This document shows, piece after piece, positions 26,110 through 34,763 of a DNA stretch of 64,000 nt. How positions within the stretch are numbered: position 1 is the stretch's first letter; each line of letters opens with the position of its first letter. A program made the translations under genes and the position numbers. The stretch is from the NCBI RefSeq assembly GCF_047654785.1, contig NZ_JASGKQ010000001.1:310001-374000 (forward strand), read 5' to 3'. The notes beneath the pieces are model-generated. The model searched no databases. It worked only from the letters and a program-made list of their open reading frames with translations, and was not told where the DNA came from. The stretch comes from Pelomonas sp047654785 (GTDB taxonomy: Bacteria > Pseudomonadota > Gammaproteobacteria > Burkholderiales > Burkholderiaceae_C).

Positions 26110-27297
26110 ATGAAGCTCATCGATGCCATCCTCGCCGACGCGCCCGAGATCACCGCGATCCGCCGCGACCTGCACAAGCACCCCGAACTCTGCTTCCAGG
26201 AGGAGCGCACCGCCGACGTCATCGCCGCGGCGCTGACCGGCTGGGGCATCCCCGTCCACCGCGGCCTGGGCAAGACCGGCGTCGTCGGCATCGTCCGGAA
26301 CGGCACGTCGGCGCGCGCCGTCGGCCTGCGCGCCGACATCGACGCGCTGCCGATGACCGAGCGCAACCAGTTCCCGCACGCCAGCAGCCACCTGGGCCGC
26401 ATGCACGCCTGCGGCCACGACGGCCACACCGCGATGCTGCTGGCCGCGGCCAAGCACCTGGCGACCCACCGCCGCTTCGACGGCACGGTCTACCTCGTCT
26501 TCCAGCCCGCCGAGGAGGGCGGCGGCGGTGCGCGCGAGATGATCCGCGACGGCCTGTTCGAGAAGTTCCCGATGGAGGCCATGTTCGGCGCCCACAACTG
26601 GCCGGGCCTGAAGGCGGGCCAGTTCGCGCTCAAGACCGGGCCGGTGTTCGCGTCCAGCAACGAGTTCCGCATCACGCTCAAGGGCAAGGGCTGCCATGCG
26701 GCGATGCCGCACCTCGGCATCGACCCGGTGCCGGCCGCCTGCCAGCTCGTCACGGCCTTCCAGACCATCGTCAGCCGCAACAAGCGGCCCATCGACCCGG
26801 GCGTGATCTCGGTGACGATGCTCCAGGCCGGCGAGGCCACCAACGTCGTGCCCGACTCGGTCGAACTGCAGGGCACGGTGCGCACCTTCACGCTGGAGCT
26901 GCTGGACCTGATCGAGCGGCGCATGAAGGCGATGACCGAGCAGCTGGCCGCCGCCTTCGAGCTGACGGCCGAGTTCGAGTTCCACCGCAACTACCCGCCG
27001 ACGATCAACCACCCCGCCGAGACCGAGTTCGTGCGCCGCGTGCTGACGGACATGGCCGGGCCGGAGAACGTGCAGGAGTTCGAGCCGACCATGGGCGCCG
27101 AGGACTTCAGCTACTACCTGCTCGACAAGCCCGGCTGCTATTTCCTGATCGGCAACGGCGACGGCGAGCACCGCATCGGCGGCCACGGCTTCGGCCCCTG
27201 CACGCTGCACAACCCGAGCTACGACTTCAACGACGAGCTGATCCCGCTGGGCGGCTCGATGTGGGTGCGTCTCGCCGAAGCCTGGCTGAACGCATGA
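26110..27297 (+). CDS. M20 family amidohydrolase (hippurate hydrolase type)
   Basis: 395 residues, the usual length of M20D peptidases such as hippurate hydrolase and N-acyl amino acid amidohydrolase. Metal ligands are visible in GLRADIDALPM, HACGHDGHTA, QPAEEGGGG and the C-terminal GAEDFSYY and LHNPSYDFND. Cytoplasmic, likely a two-metal enzyme removing an acyl group from an amino acid; the exact substrate is not readable. Its stop overlaps the DUF1415 start (ATGA), so the two genes are coupled. Confidence 0.9.
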   Translation: MKLIDAILADAPEITAIRRDLHKHPELCFQEERTADVIAAALTGWGIPVHRGLGKTGVVGIVRNGTSARAVGLRADIDALPMTERNQFPHASSHLGRMHACGHDGHTAMLLAAAKHLATHRRFDGTVYLVFQPAEEGGGGAREMIRDGLFEKFPMEAMFGAHNWPGLKAGQFALKTGPVFASSNEFRITLKGKGCHAAMPHLGIDPVPAACQLVTAFQTIVSRNKRPIDPGVISVTMLQAGEATNVVPDSVELQGTVRTFTLELLDLIERRMKAMTEQLAAAFELTAEFEFHRNYPPTINHPAETEFVRRVLTDMAGPENVQEFEPTMGAEDFSYYLLDKPGCYFLIGNGDGEHRIGGHGFGPCTLHNPSYDFNDELIPLGGSMWVRLAEAWLNA

Positions 27298-27836
27298 ACC
27301 ACGAACAAGTCATCGCCGACACCCGCGACTGGGTCGTCAAGGCCGTCATCGGCCTGAACCTGTGCCCGTTCGCGAAGGCGGTGCACGTCAACGAGCGCAT
27401 CCGCTACGTCGTCAGCGACGCGGCCGACCCCGAGGCGCTGCTGAAGGACCTGGCCCGCGAGCTGCTGGCGCTGAACCGCGCCGACCCGGACGAGGTGGAC
27501 ACGACGCTGCTGATCCACCCCGGCGTGCTGGCCGACTTCCTGGACTTCAACGACTTCCTCGACGCGGCCGACGCGCTGGTCGAGGAACTCAAGCTCGACG
27601 GCGTCCTGCAGATCGCCGACTTCCACCCCGGCTACCAGTTCGACGGCAGTGCGCCCGACGACATCGCCAACTACAGCAACCGCTCGCCCTACCCGACGCT
27701 GCACCTGCTGCGCGAGGAGAGCATCACGCGCGCGGTCGAGGCCATGCCGGACACGGCGGCGATCTACGAGCACAACCTCGACACGCTGGCCCGGCTGGGC
27801 CTTGCGGGCTGGCGCCAGCTGGGGCTGAAGGGCTAG
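27294..27836 (+). CDS. DUF1415 family protein
   Basis: 180 residues beginning with the family's signature WVVKAVIGLNLCPFAKAV, with later conserved DFHPGYQFDG and NRSPYPTLHLLRE segments. The function is unknown; no signal peptide or membrane segment. Coupled by ATGA to the amidohydrolase. It ends exactly where the convergent hypothetical gene ends, with no spacer. Confidence 0.88.
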   Translation: MNHEQVIADTRDWVVKAVIGLNLCPFAKAVHVNERIRYVVSDAADPEALLKDLARELLALNRADPDEVDTTLLIHPGVLADFLDFNDFLDAADALVEELKLDGVLQIADFHPGYQFDGSAPDDIANYSNRSPYPTLHLLREESITRAVEAMPDTAAIYEHNLDTLARLGLAGWRQLGLKG

Positions 27837-28205
27837 CTACTCCTTCACCCAGGACAGCGCGCCGCCGCCCCGCTTCGGCGCGCTCGCCCGCGTGCGCAGC
27901 ACCGCGTCGAAGCCGCTCTTGCCGCCGTTCCAGACCGCCGTCAGCAGCCCCACCACGTCCTCCTGCGTGTAGGCGCCCAGGTCGGGGCGGAACTGCCTGA
28001 TGGCCGCGGCCAGCATGTCGCGCGGCAGCTCCTGGTGGGTGGCCAGCACCGTCAGCATCGCCGCATGCAGGTCGGGCCAGGCGGCGCACAGCAGCTGGAT
28101 GCGCCGCAGCGCCTCCGCGGGCGCGCAGCGGTGGCCCGGCCGCAGCCAGTCCAGCGGGTCGGCTGCGGCCGCTGCCTCGTCCGCGTGTCGCGGGCCTTCG
28201 TCCAT
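27837..28205 (-). CDS. Hypothetical protein
   Basis: 122 residues; no family recognised. An acidic N-terminus is followed by a helical region (EALRRIQLLCAAWPDLH, MLAAAIRQFRPDLG). The start at 28205 is chosen because GGGAGGA precedes it at the right spacing; an in-frame ATG at 28244 lacks one. It converges on the DUF1415 gene with zero spacing between stop codons. Codon use agrees with the surrounding genes, which supports it being real. Confidence 0.6.
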   Translation of the reverse strand: MDEGPRHADEAAAAADPLDWLRPGHRCAPAEALRRIQLLCAAWPDLHAAMLTVLATHQELPRDMLAAAIRQFRPDLGAYTQEDVVGLLTAVWNGGKSGFDAVLRTRASAPKRGGGALSWVKE

Positions 28206-28320
28206 CGCTGTGTCCTCCCGGGGCCTGCTGCCGACGCCGGCCATCCTAGCCCCCGCGCCGTCACGCGGCTGTCACGGCGGCTGGCGAGCATGCGCGCTTT
28301 GACCCCCCCTGCTGCCGCCC

Positions 28321-29844
28321 ATGAAGCCCACCCGACTGATCCCGGCCCTGGCCGCCACCCTCGCACTGAGCACCCCCGCCGCCCACGCCGGCCTGCTGGA
28401 CGGCGCCGGCGCTGCCTGGAACACCGCCCATGCCGGCATGCCCGCCGGCTTCCTGTCCGAGATCGTCGCGTTCGACGCGGTGACGAAGACGCTGTGGGTC
28501 TCGGGCGTGACGGGCGTGGACGTGCTGGACGCCCGCACCGGCGCCTCGCTCGGCTTCATCGACACCGCCAGCTGGGGCAGCATCAACAGCGTGGCCATCC
28601 ACAACGGCATCGCCGCCTTCGCCATCGAGGCCGGCGACCGCGCGCTGCCCGGCGTCGTGCAGCTGTACGACACCGGCAGCCGCAGCCTGCTGGCCGGCAC
28701 CAGCACCATCACGGTGGGCTCGCTGCCCGACATGCTGACCTTCACGCCCGACGGCAGCCGGCTGCTGGTGGCCAACGAAGGCACGCCCAATGCCGGCGAC
28801 TACGGCAAGCGCATCGGCAGCGGCACGCCGCGCCGCTACGGCAGCAGTGCCAAGGACCCGGTGGGCAGCGTCAGCATCATCGACGTGGCCAGCCGCTCGG
28901 TCGTCAGCACGGCCACGCTGGCCGGCGTGGCGCAGACGGGCACCCACATCCGCACCCACACCGGCATGGACTTCGAGCCCGAGTACATCGCCGTCGACCC
29001 GGCCGGCACGCAGGCCTACGTGAGCCTGCAGGAAGCCAACGCCATGGGCGTGCTGGACCTGCAGAGCGGCCAGTTCACGAAGGTGGTCGGCCTGGGCGCC
29101 AAGGACTTCTCGCAGCCCGGCAACGCCATCGACACCAATAACGACGGCAAGATCGACTTCCAGCGCGTGGCCGCCAAGGGCCTGTACATGCCCGACGGCA
29201 TGGCCAGCTTCACCCACGGCGGCAAGACCTACGTGGCGATGGCCAACGAGGGCGATTTCCGCGAGGACGATGCCGACCGCTCGGCCGCCAGCAGCCTGGG
29301 CGCCACCGGCGACCTGGCGCCGCTGCGGGTGTCCAACACCGACTCGTCCGCGGGCGACCTGTACGCGGCCGGCGCGCGCTCGTTCTCCATCCGCGACACC
29401 GACGGCAACATCGTCTACGACAGCGGCAACATCCTGGACGTGCAGGCCGCCGCGATGGGCCTGTACAACGACGGCCGCAGCCGCGACAAGGGCGTGGAGC
29501 CCGAAGGCATCGAGCTGATGGAGATCGGCGGCCAGACCTTCGCCTTCGTCGGCCTGGAGCGCACGACGACCGGCGCCGTCGCGGTGTTCGAGATCGATGC
29601 CGACGACCCGGGCAACACCCGCTTCGTGCGCATGCTGACGCTGGACGGCCAGGTCGCCCCCGAGGGCCTGAAGGGCTTCACGATGGACGGCATGCACTAC
29701 CTGGCCGTGTCCGCCGAGGGCGCCGACGGCGTGGGTGCCGGCACGACGCTGTTCGCGCTGGCCCCGGTGCCGGAGCCGGGCACCTGGGCGATGCTGCTGG
29801 CCGGCCTGGGCCTGGTCGGCTGGGGCGCGCGCCGCCGCGGCTGA
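28321..29844 (+). CDS. Choice-of-anchor I type protein with PEP-CTERM sorting signal
   Basis: 507 residues. A signal peptide (MKPTRLIPALAATLAL..., AHAG) is followed by a beta-propeller-like body with repeated strand motifs (PDMLTFTPDGSRLLVANEG, GVEPEGIELMEIGG, VAPEGLKGFTM). The end is the PEP-CTERM tripartite tail: VPEPG, a hydrophobic helix, and a basic GARRRG. PEP-CTERM proteins are handled by an exosortase (not encoded here) and delivered to the cell surface or extracellular matrix. The body resembles proteins annotated as choice-of-anchor I / phytase- or esterase-like; enzymatic activity is not evident. Confidence 0.85.
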   Translation: MKPTRLIPALAATLALSTPAAHAGLLDGAGAAWNTAHAGMPAGFLSEIVAFDAVTKTLWVSGVTGVDVLDARTGASLGFIDTASWGSINSVAIHNGIAAFAIEAGDRALPGVVQLYDTGSRSLLAGTSTITVGSLPDMLTFTPDGSRLLVANEGTPNAGDYGKRIGSGTPRRYGSSAKDPVGSVSIIDVASRSVVSTATLAGVAQTGTHIRTHTGMDFEPEYIAVDPAGTQAYVSLQEANAMGVLDLQSGQFTKVVGLGAKDFSQPGNAIDTNNDGKIDFQRVAAKGLYMPDGMASFTHGGKTYVAMANEGDFREDDADRSAASSLGATGDLAPLRVSNTDSSAGDLYAAGARSFSIRDTDGNIVYDSGNILDVQAAAMGLYNDGRSRDKGVEPEGIELMEIGGQTFAFVGLERTTTGAVAVFEIDADDPGNTRFVRMLTLDGQVAPEGLKGFTMDGMHYLAVSAEGADGVGAGTTLFALAPVPEPGTWAMLLAGLGLVGWGARRRG

Positions 29845-29867
29845 CGGGCTCTGCGGCCCGCCGGGCG

Positions 29868-31217
29868 TCACAGCGTCCCGTAGCTGTGCAGGCCCGACAG
29901 GAACATGTTGACGCCCAGGAAGGCGAAGGTCGTCACCAGCAGGCCCACCAGCGCCCACCAGGCCGACACGGTGCCGCGCAGGCCCTTCATCAGCCGCATG
30001 TGCAGCCAGGCGGCGTAGTTCAGCCAGACGATCAGCGCCCAGGTCTCCTTCGGGTCCCAGCTCCAGTAGCCGCCCCAGGCCTCGGCGGCCCAGAAGGCGC
30101 CCAGGATGGTGGCGATGGTGAAGAACGCGAAGCCCAGCGCGATGGCCTTGTACATCAGGTCGTCGAGCTGGGGCAGGGCGGGCAGGCGGGCGGTCAGCCG
30201 CGGGCGCAGCGCCACGGCCAGCGCGAGGAAGGCGGCCACGCCGCCGATCTTGCGCGCCCAGCCGTCCATGCCGGCGATGGTGGCGGCGTCCAGCGCCGCG
30301 CCGGCGCGCACCGCCAGGATCAGCGCGACCAGGGCCAGCGGCAGGCCCACCAGGCCGATCCACAGCGAGCGCGTGGCGGCGGTCTTCAGCAGGTAGGCCA
30401 GCGCCACCATCGCGGCCAGCGCGAACGCGCCGTAGCCGACGAAGTTGGCCGGCACGTGGATCTTCATCCACCAGCTCTGCAGCGCGGGCACCAGCGGCTG
30501 GATCTCCTGCGCCTCGCGCGCCACCGTGTACCAGAGCAGGAAGGCCACCGCGCCGCTGACGACCAGCATCACGTAGGCGCCCAGCGAGCGCGTGGCGAAG
30601 CGCTCCTCGTAATAGAGATGGAACAGCGTCGTCATCCAGCAGAACAGCACGAACACCTCGTAGAGGTTGCTGACGGGGATGTGGCCGATGTCGGGGCCGA
30701 TCTGGTGGCTCTCGTACCAGCGCACCAGCGTGCCCACCAGCGCCATCAGCACGCCGGCCCAGGCGAGCTTGGAGCCGGCCACCTCGGCCACGCTGTCGCG
30801 GCCCGCGCCGGTGAAGAAGCCGCCCCAGTAGAACAGCGTGCTCATGAAGAACAGCAGGCTCATCCACAGGATGGCGCTCTGGCTGGACAGCAAGTACTTG
30901 AGCCAGAAGGTCTGCTCGCCCGCGGCGAGGTCGGCGCCGAAGCCGTCGCCGTGCTGCGCGTACAGCGCGATGGCCAGCAGCGTGGCCGCGCCGGCCGCGA
31001 CGCTGAGCAGGCGCAGCGGCCGCCAGAACCAGCCCAGCGCGACCAGCGCGGGCATCGCGCACAGCAGGATGCCCTGCTCGTAGCCGTCCATGCTGGCGTG
31101 GTAGCGGGCGAAGGCATAGCCGCCGCCCAGCAGCACGAGCGCGGCGAAGGCCCAGTCCAGGGTGCTGCGGCGCTGCAGCGCGTGGCGGCGCGGCAGGTCG
31201 AAGGTGGTGGTGTTCAT
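29868..31217 (-). CDS. ccsB: System II cytochrome c biogenesis protein CcsB (CcsA/ResC type)
   Basis: 449 residues, polytopic inner-membrane haem handler. The WWD haem-binding motif is seen as WGGYWSWDPKETW near residue 370, with flanking histidines in membrane helices. It works with ResB to pass haem to apocytochromes in the periplasm. Its ATG overlaps the ResB stop (ATGA). It converges on the PEP-CTERM gene. Confidence 0.95.
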   Translation of the reverse strand: MNTTTFDLPRRHALQRRSTLDWAFAALVLLGGGYAFARYHASMDGYEQGILLCAMPALVALGWFWRPLRLLSVAAGAATLLAIALYAQHGDGFGADLAAGEQTFWLKYLLSSQSAILWMSLLFFMSTLFYWGGFFTGAGRDSVAEVAGSKLAWAGVLMALVGTLVRWYESHQIGPDIGHIPVSNLYEVFVLFCWMTTLFHLYYEERFATRSLGAYVMLVVSGAVAFLLWYTVAREAQEIQPLVPALQSWWMKIHVPANFVGYGAFALAAMVALAYLLKTAATRSLWIGLVGLPLALVALILAVRAGAALDAATIAGMDGWARKIGGVAAFLALAVALRPRLTARLPALPQLDDLMYKAIALGFAFFTIATILGAFWAAEAWGGYWSWDPKETWALIVWLNYAAWLHMRLMKGLRGTVSAWWALVGLLVTTFAFLGVNMFLSGLHSYGTL

Positions 31218-33292
31218 GCGGGCTCCTTCAGGATCGCGGCCCTGAGCTGGGCGAACAGCGTCGCGTTGTCGGGCGATTCTCGGGTGCTGGACAGGGCCAT
31301 GCGCACCTGCGCGGCACCGGGCCGCCCGGCCGGCGTGATCCACACCCACAGCCGCCGCTCCTTCACGTAGAGCATCGCGAAGACGCCGACGATGAGCAGC
31401 AGCGCGCCGAGGTAGACCAGCTTCTGCCCCGGCGCGCGCGCGACCTGGAAGACGCTGGCCTGCACCTGGTCGAAGCTCTCCAGCTGCAGCAGCATCGGCG
31501 CGGGGTAGTACAGGCTGTCGGACAGCGACAGCACCGCCTGCGTCATGAAGGCCTGGGTGTCGGCGCTGGGCGCGGCGGGCGGGAGCCGGGCGCGCTCGCG
31601 GGCCAGCTGGTACAGCTCGAACAGGCTGCCGTTGAGGATGCGCAGCAGCACCTCGGAGACGCGCGGCCGCTCGCCCTCCGGCACGTCGCGCTCGATGAAC
31701 TGCGACAGCGCGGGCAGGCCGCCCCGGGCCTCGTCGCCGGGCTTGGCGGCGGCGCCGGAGAAGAGGCTGAGGGCGCGCTGGGCCGTCATCTGCAGCTGCG
31801 GCGTCAGCCGGGGCTGGCCGGCCGGCGTGGCGGCGACGGCGTAGCTGCGCGCGGCGGCCTCGCGCAGCGCCGGGTCGGCCAGCGCATGGCGCAGCAGCAG
31901 CCAGCCGTCCAGCGAGCCGTCGGCATCGGCCGGCAGGCGCAGGTAGCGGAAGTTCTCGGCCGGCGACTCGCGCACGCCGGCCAGGAACAGCCGGTGGCCG
32001 TCCAGCGTCACCGGCAGCATGTAGTTGTTGTACTCGCGGGCCTGGCCAGCGGCGTCGCGCAGTTTGTAGCTGAAGCTGGGGCCGACGTTGTGCAGCGCCT
32101 TGGCCGCATCGCCCTTGGCGCCGCTGCCCAGGTGCTTGCCCAGGCGCTCGCCGAGGTCCACCTTGCGCACGTCCGCGCCGCTGGCGCTGGCGCCGTCCGC
32201 CAGGTTCTCGACGTTGATGACGCGCAGGCCGTCCAGCTCCAGTGTCTGCCCGCCGAACGGTTGCCGGGTGCCGACGCGGCCCTCGATGGCCTGCGCCGGG
32301 CCGGGGCGGTCCAGCGGCACGGCCTTCAGCCGCAGCAGGCTGCCGCCGTCCTCGAAGCTGCTCTGGAAGATCGCCACGCCGCGGTGGATCACGGGCTCGT
32401 TGACCTTGACCGTGGCCTCGCGCCGCGTGCCGCCGTCGTGGATGACGATGTCGCTGGCGAAGCTCTTGGGCATGCCGGTGGGGTAGTACTCGACGCTGAA
32501 CTTCTTCAGCGCGATGTCGAACGGCAGGTCCTGCAGCACCACGCCGTCGGGCAGGCTGAGCACGGCGATGCCCTGGCGCTGGTTCTCGGCGACGGAGACG
32601 TTGCCGCGGTAGCTCGGGTTGGCGCTGCTCAGGCGGTGCTCGGGGCGGATGTCGGCCACGAAGCCCGAGCCGGTGTAGAGCTGCTTGCCCTGCAGCCACA
32701 TCGCCAGCTTGACCATCGCGTTGCCGTCCAGCACGCCGCCCACCAGGATGAGCACGATGGCCGAATGCGCGGCGATGTAGCCGATCTTGTTGGCCGCGCC
32801 GCGCCGCGCCGCGACCATGGTGCCGTGCTCGCGCTGCTGCACGCGAGCCTTCCAGCCCAGCGCGGTCAGCGTGGCGCCGATCTCGGCCAGCGCCATTTCC
32901 GGGTTGCTGGGCAGCTCGCCAATGGCCTTGTGGTGGTGGGCCTGCAGCGACTGCTCGCGCACGCCCTCCTTGTAGCTCTTCAGGTCCGCGACGATCTTGG
33001 GCGTGTTGCGAGCGATGCACAGGCTGGTGGAGACGACCAGGAAGGCCAGGATGACCAGGAACCACGGCGCGCTGTAGACCGTGTACAGCCCCAGCCTGGC
33101 GAACACCTCGGCCCAGAACGGGCCGAACTGGTTGATGTAGTTGCCCATGGGCTCGCCCTGGCGCAGCACGGTGCCGATGACCGAGGCGATGCAGATCACG
33201 CTCAGCAGCGCGATGGCGAAGCGCATGGACGCGAGCAGGTCCAGCAGCTCGCGGGCGGCCGAGGGGCGGCGGGGGGCGGGGGAGGGCGGCAT
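31214..33292 (-). CDS. resB: Cytochrome c biogenesis protein ResB
   Basis: 692 residues. Membrane helices near residues 25-45 (MRFAIALLSVICIASVIGTVL), 75-95 and 165-185, a large periplasmic domain, and a last helix near 625 (LVYLGALLLIVGVFAMLYV). Partner of CcsB in System II haem delivery. The start is placed at the ATG before ELLDLLASMRFAI; no clear ribosome site is visible, so the first residues are uncertain. Located after the cytochrome gene on the same strand, behind a terminator. Confidence 0.93.
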   Translation of the reverse strand: MPPSPAPRRPSAARELLDLLASMRFAIALLSVICIASVIGTVLRQGEPMGNYINQFGPFWAEVFARLGLYTVYSAPWFLVILAFLVVSTSLCIARNTPKIVADLKSYKEGVREQSLQAHHHKAIGELPSNPEMALAEIGATLTALGWKARVQQREHGTMVAARRGAANKIGYIAAHSAIVLILVGGVLDGNAMVKLAMWLQGKQLYTGSGFVADIRPEHRLSSANPSYRGNVSVAENQRQGIAVLSLPDGVVLQDLPFDIALKKFSVEYYPTGMPKSFASDIVIHDGGTRREATVKVNEPVIHRGVAIFQSSFEDGGSLLRLKAVPLDRPGPAQAIEGRVGTRQPFGGQTLELDGLRVINVENLADGASASGADVRKVDLGERLGKHLGSGAKGDAAKALHNVGPSFSYKLRDAAGQAREYNNYMLPVTLDGHRLFLAGVRESPAENFRYLRLPADADGSLDGWLLLRHALADPALREAAARSYAVAATPAGQPRLTPQLQMTAQRALSLFSGAAAKPGDEARGGLPALSQFIERDVPEGERPRVSEVLLRILNGSLFELYQLARERARLPPAAPSADTQAFMTQAVLSLSDSLYYPAPMLLQLESFDQVQASVFQVARAPGQKLVYLGALLLIVGVFAMLYVKERRLWVWITPAGRPGAAQVRMALSSTRESPDNATLFAQLRAAILKEPA

Positions 33293-33310
33293 CGGCGGCG
33301 GGGCGGGGCC

Positions 33311-33342
33311 AAGAAAAAAGGCCGGTGGGCGGCACCGGCCTT
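33311..33342 (-). terminator. Rho-independent terminator after the cytochrome gene
   Basis: On the minus strand a perfect 10-bp stem AAGGCCGGTG/CACCGGCCTT with a 5-base loop is followed directly by TTTTCTT. It separates the cytochrome gene from resB. Confidence 0.85.
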
Positions 33343-33366
33343 CGTTGGTCCAGGCGTGCGCGAATG

Positions 33367-33984
33367 TCAGCGCAGGCCGGCGATGTAGTCCGACACGGCC
33401 TTGATTTCCTTGTCGTTCATCTTGGCGGCCACGGCCGTCATCGGCGCCGAGTTGGTGCGTGCGCCGCTGCGGAAGGCGACCATCTGCGCCTCGACGTAGT
33501 CGCCGTGCTGGCCGCCCAGGCGCGGGTACTGCGCCGGGATGCCCGCGCCGGTCGGGCTGTGACAGCCCGCGCAGGCCGGGATGTTGCGCTCGGCGATGCC
33601 GCCGCGGTAGATCTTCTCGCCCAGCGCGACGGTGTCCTTGTTCTTGGCGAAGCCGGGCTTGGCCGTCTTGGACGCATAGAACGCCGCGACGTTGCGCATG
33701 TCCTCCTCGCTCAGCGCGGCGACCATGCCGCTCATGACGGCGTTCTTGCGCTTGCCGTCCTTGAACTCGGCCAGCTGCTTGGCCAGGTACTCGGGATGCT
33801 GGCCGGCGATGATGGGGTTGGCCGGGCTGCCGCGCGAGCCGTCGGCGGTGTGGCAGGCGGCGCACACCTGCGTGGAGATGGTGCCGCCCTTGGCGAGGTC
33901 GGGCTTGGCCGGCGCCGCCGGCTGGCTCGCATGAGCCGTGCCGGCCAGCAACACACTCGACAGGAAGAAGGCAGCAGTCTTCAT
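33367..33984 (-). CDS. Dihaem c-type cytochrome (cytochrome c4-like)
   Basis: 205 residues. A signal peptide (about 19 residues, ending AHAS) is followed by two haem sites, CAACH and CAGCH, about 95 residues apart, each with a distal Met region (SGMVAAL, SAPMTAV). This is the two-domain cytochrome c4 layout, a periplasmic electron carrier to terminal oxidases. Its position beside the ResB/CcsB maturation genes and divergent from engB is typical of Betaproteobacteria. Confidence 0.92.
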   Translation of the reverse strand: MKTAAFFLSSVLLAGTAHASQPAAPAKPDLAKGGTISTQVCAACHTADGSRGSPANPIIAGQHPEYLAKQLAEFKDGKRKNAVMSGMVAALSEEDMRNVAAFYASKTAKPGFAKNKDTVALGEKIYRGGIAERNIPACAGCHSPTGAGIPAQYPRLGGQHGDYVEAQMVAFRSGARTNSAPMTAVAAKMNDKEIKAVSDYIAGLR

Positions 33985-34029
33985 GGATGGATGGGTCTCA
34001 AAGGGCCAAAGGGCGCAACTGCGGAATTT

Positions 34030-34035
34030 TACAAT
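34030..34035 (+). promoter_or_regulatory. Candidate -10 box of engB
   Basis: TACAAT in an AT-rich patch 26 bases before the engB ATG. No ribosome site is evident before the ATG, so the leader is short. Confidence 0.5.
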
Positions 34036-34061
34036 GCCCCATCACAGCGTCCGACCCGTCC

Positions 34062-34754
34062 ATGACCAACGAAATCCCTGATGCAGCGCCCGGCGAGCCG
34101 GTCACCGAGAAGCTCGCGCTGGCCTGGACGCACACCGCGCGCTTCCTGACCACCGCCAGCCAGCTCGTCCACCTGCCCGCCACCGAGCTGCCGGAGATCG
34201 CCTTCGTCGGCCGCTCCAACGCCGGCAAGTCCACCGCGATCAACACGCTGGCGCAGCAGAAGCGCCTGGCGTTCGCGTCCAAGACGCCCGGCCGCACGCA
34301 GCACATCAACCTGTTCGAGCTCGGCCCGCGGGAGGCGCCCGACGCGCTGTTCGCCGACCTGCCGGGCTATGGCTACGCGGCGGTGAACAAGTCCGCCAAG
34401 CTGCGCTGGCAGAAGGTGATGGCCGACTACCTGGCCGTGCGCCGCAGCCTGTCGGGCGTGGTGCTGATGGTGGATTCGCGCCTGGGCCTGACCGACCTGG
34501 ACCGGCAGCTGCTGGAGTTCGTCGCCGCGCGCGTGGCCACCGGCGAGATCCGGCTGCTGGTGCTGCTGACCAAGGCCGACAAGCTCAACCGCAAGGAGGC
34601 CGACGCGGCGCTGCGCGCCACCGGCGAGTTCCTGGCCGGCATGGCGACCGAGAACGCCGACGTGTCGGTGACGCTGTTCTCGGCGCTGAAGAAGCAGGGC
34701 GTCGGCGACGTGGCCCTGGCGCTGCACGCCTGGGCGCATCCCGCTGCGGCGTAG
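34062..34754 (+). CDS. engB: Ribosome biogenesis GTPase EngB (YsxC/YihA)
   Basis: 230 residues. G1 GRSNAGKST, switch region KTPGRTQHINLF, G3 DLPGYGYA and G4 TKADK are all present. Required for large ribosomal subunit assembly. The N-terminal extension of about 45 residues is normal for the family. Divergent from the cytochrome c4-like gene. Confidence 0.95.
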   Translation: MTNEIPDAAPGEPVTEKLALAWTHTARFLTTASQLVHLPATELPEIAFVGRSNAGKSTAINTLAQQKRLAFASKTPGRTQHINLFELGPREAPDALFADLPGYGYAAVNKSAKLRWQKVMADYLAVRRSLSGVVLMVDSRLGLTDLDRQLLEFVAARVATGEIRLLVLLTKADKLNRKEADAALRATGEFLAGMATENADVSVTLFSALKKQGVGDVALALHAWAHPAAA

Positions 34755-34763
34755 CGCGGGCGG

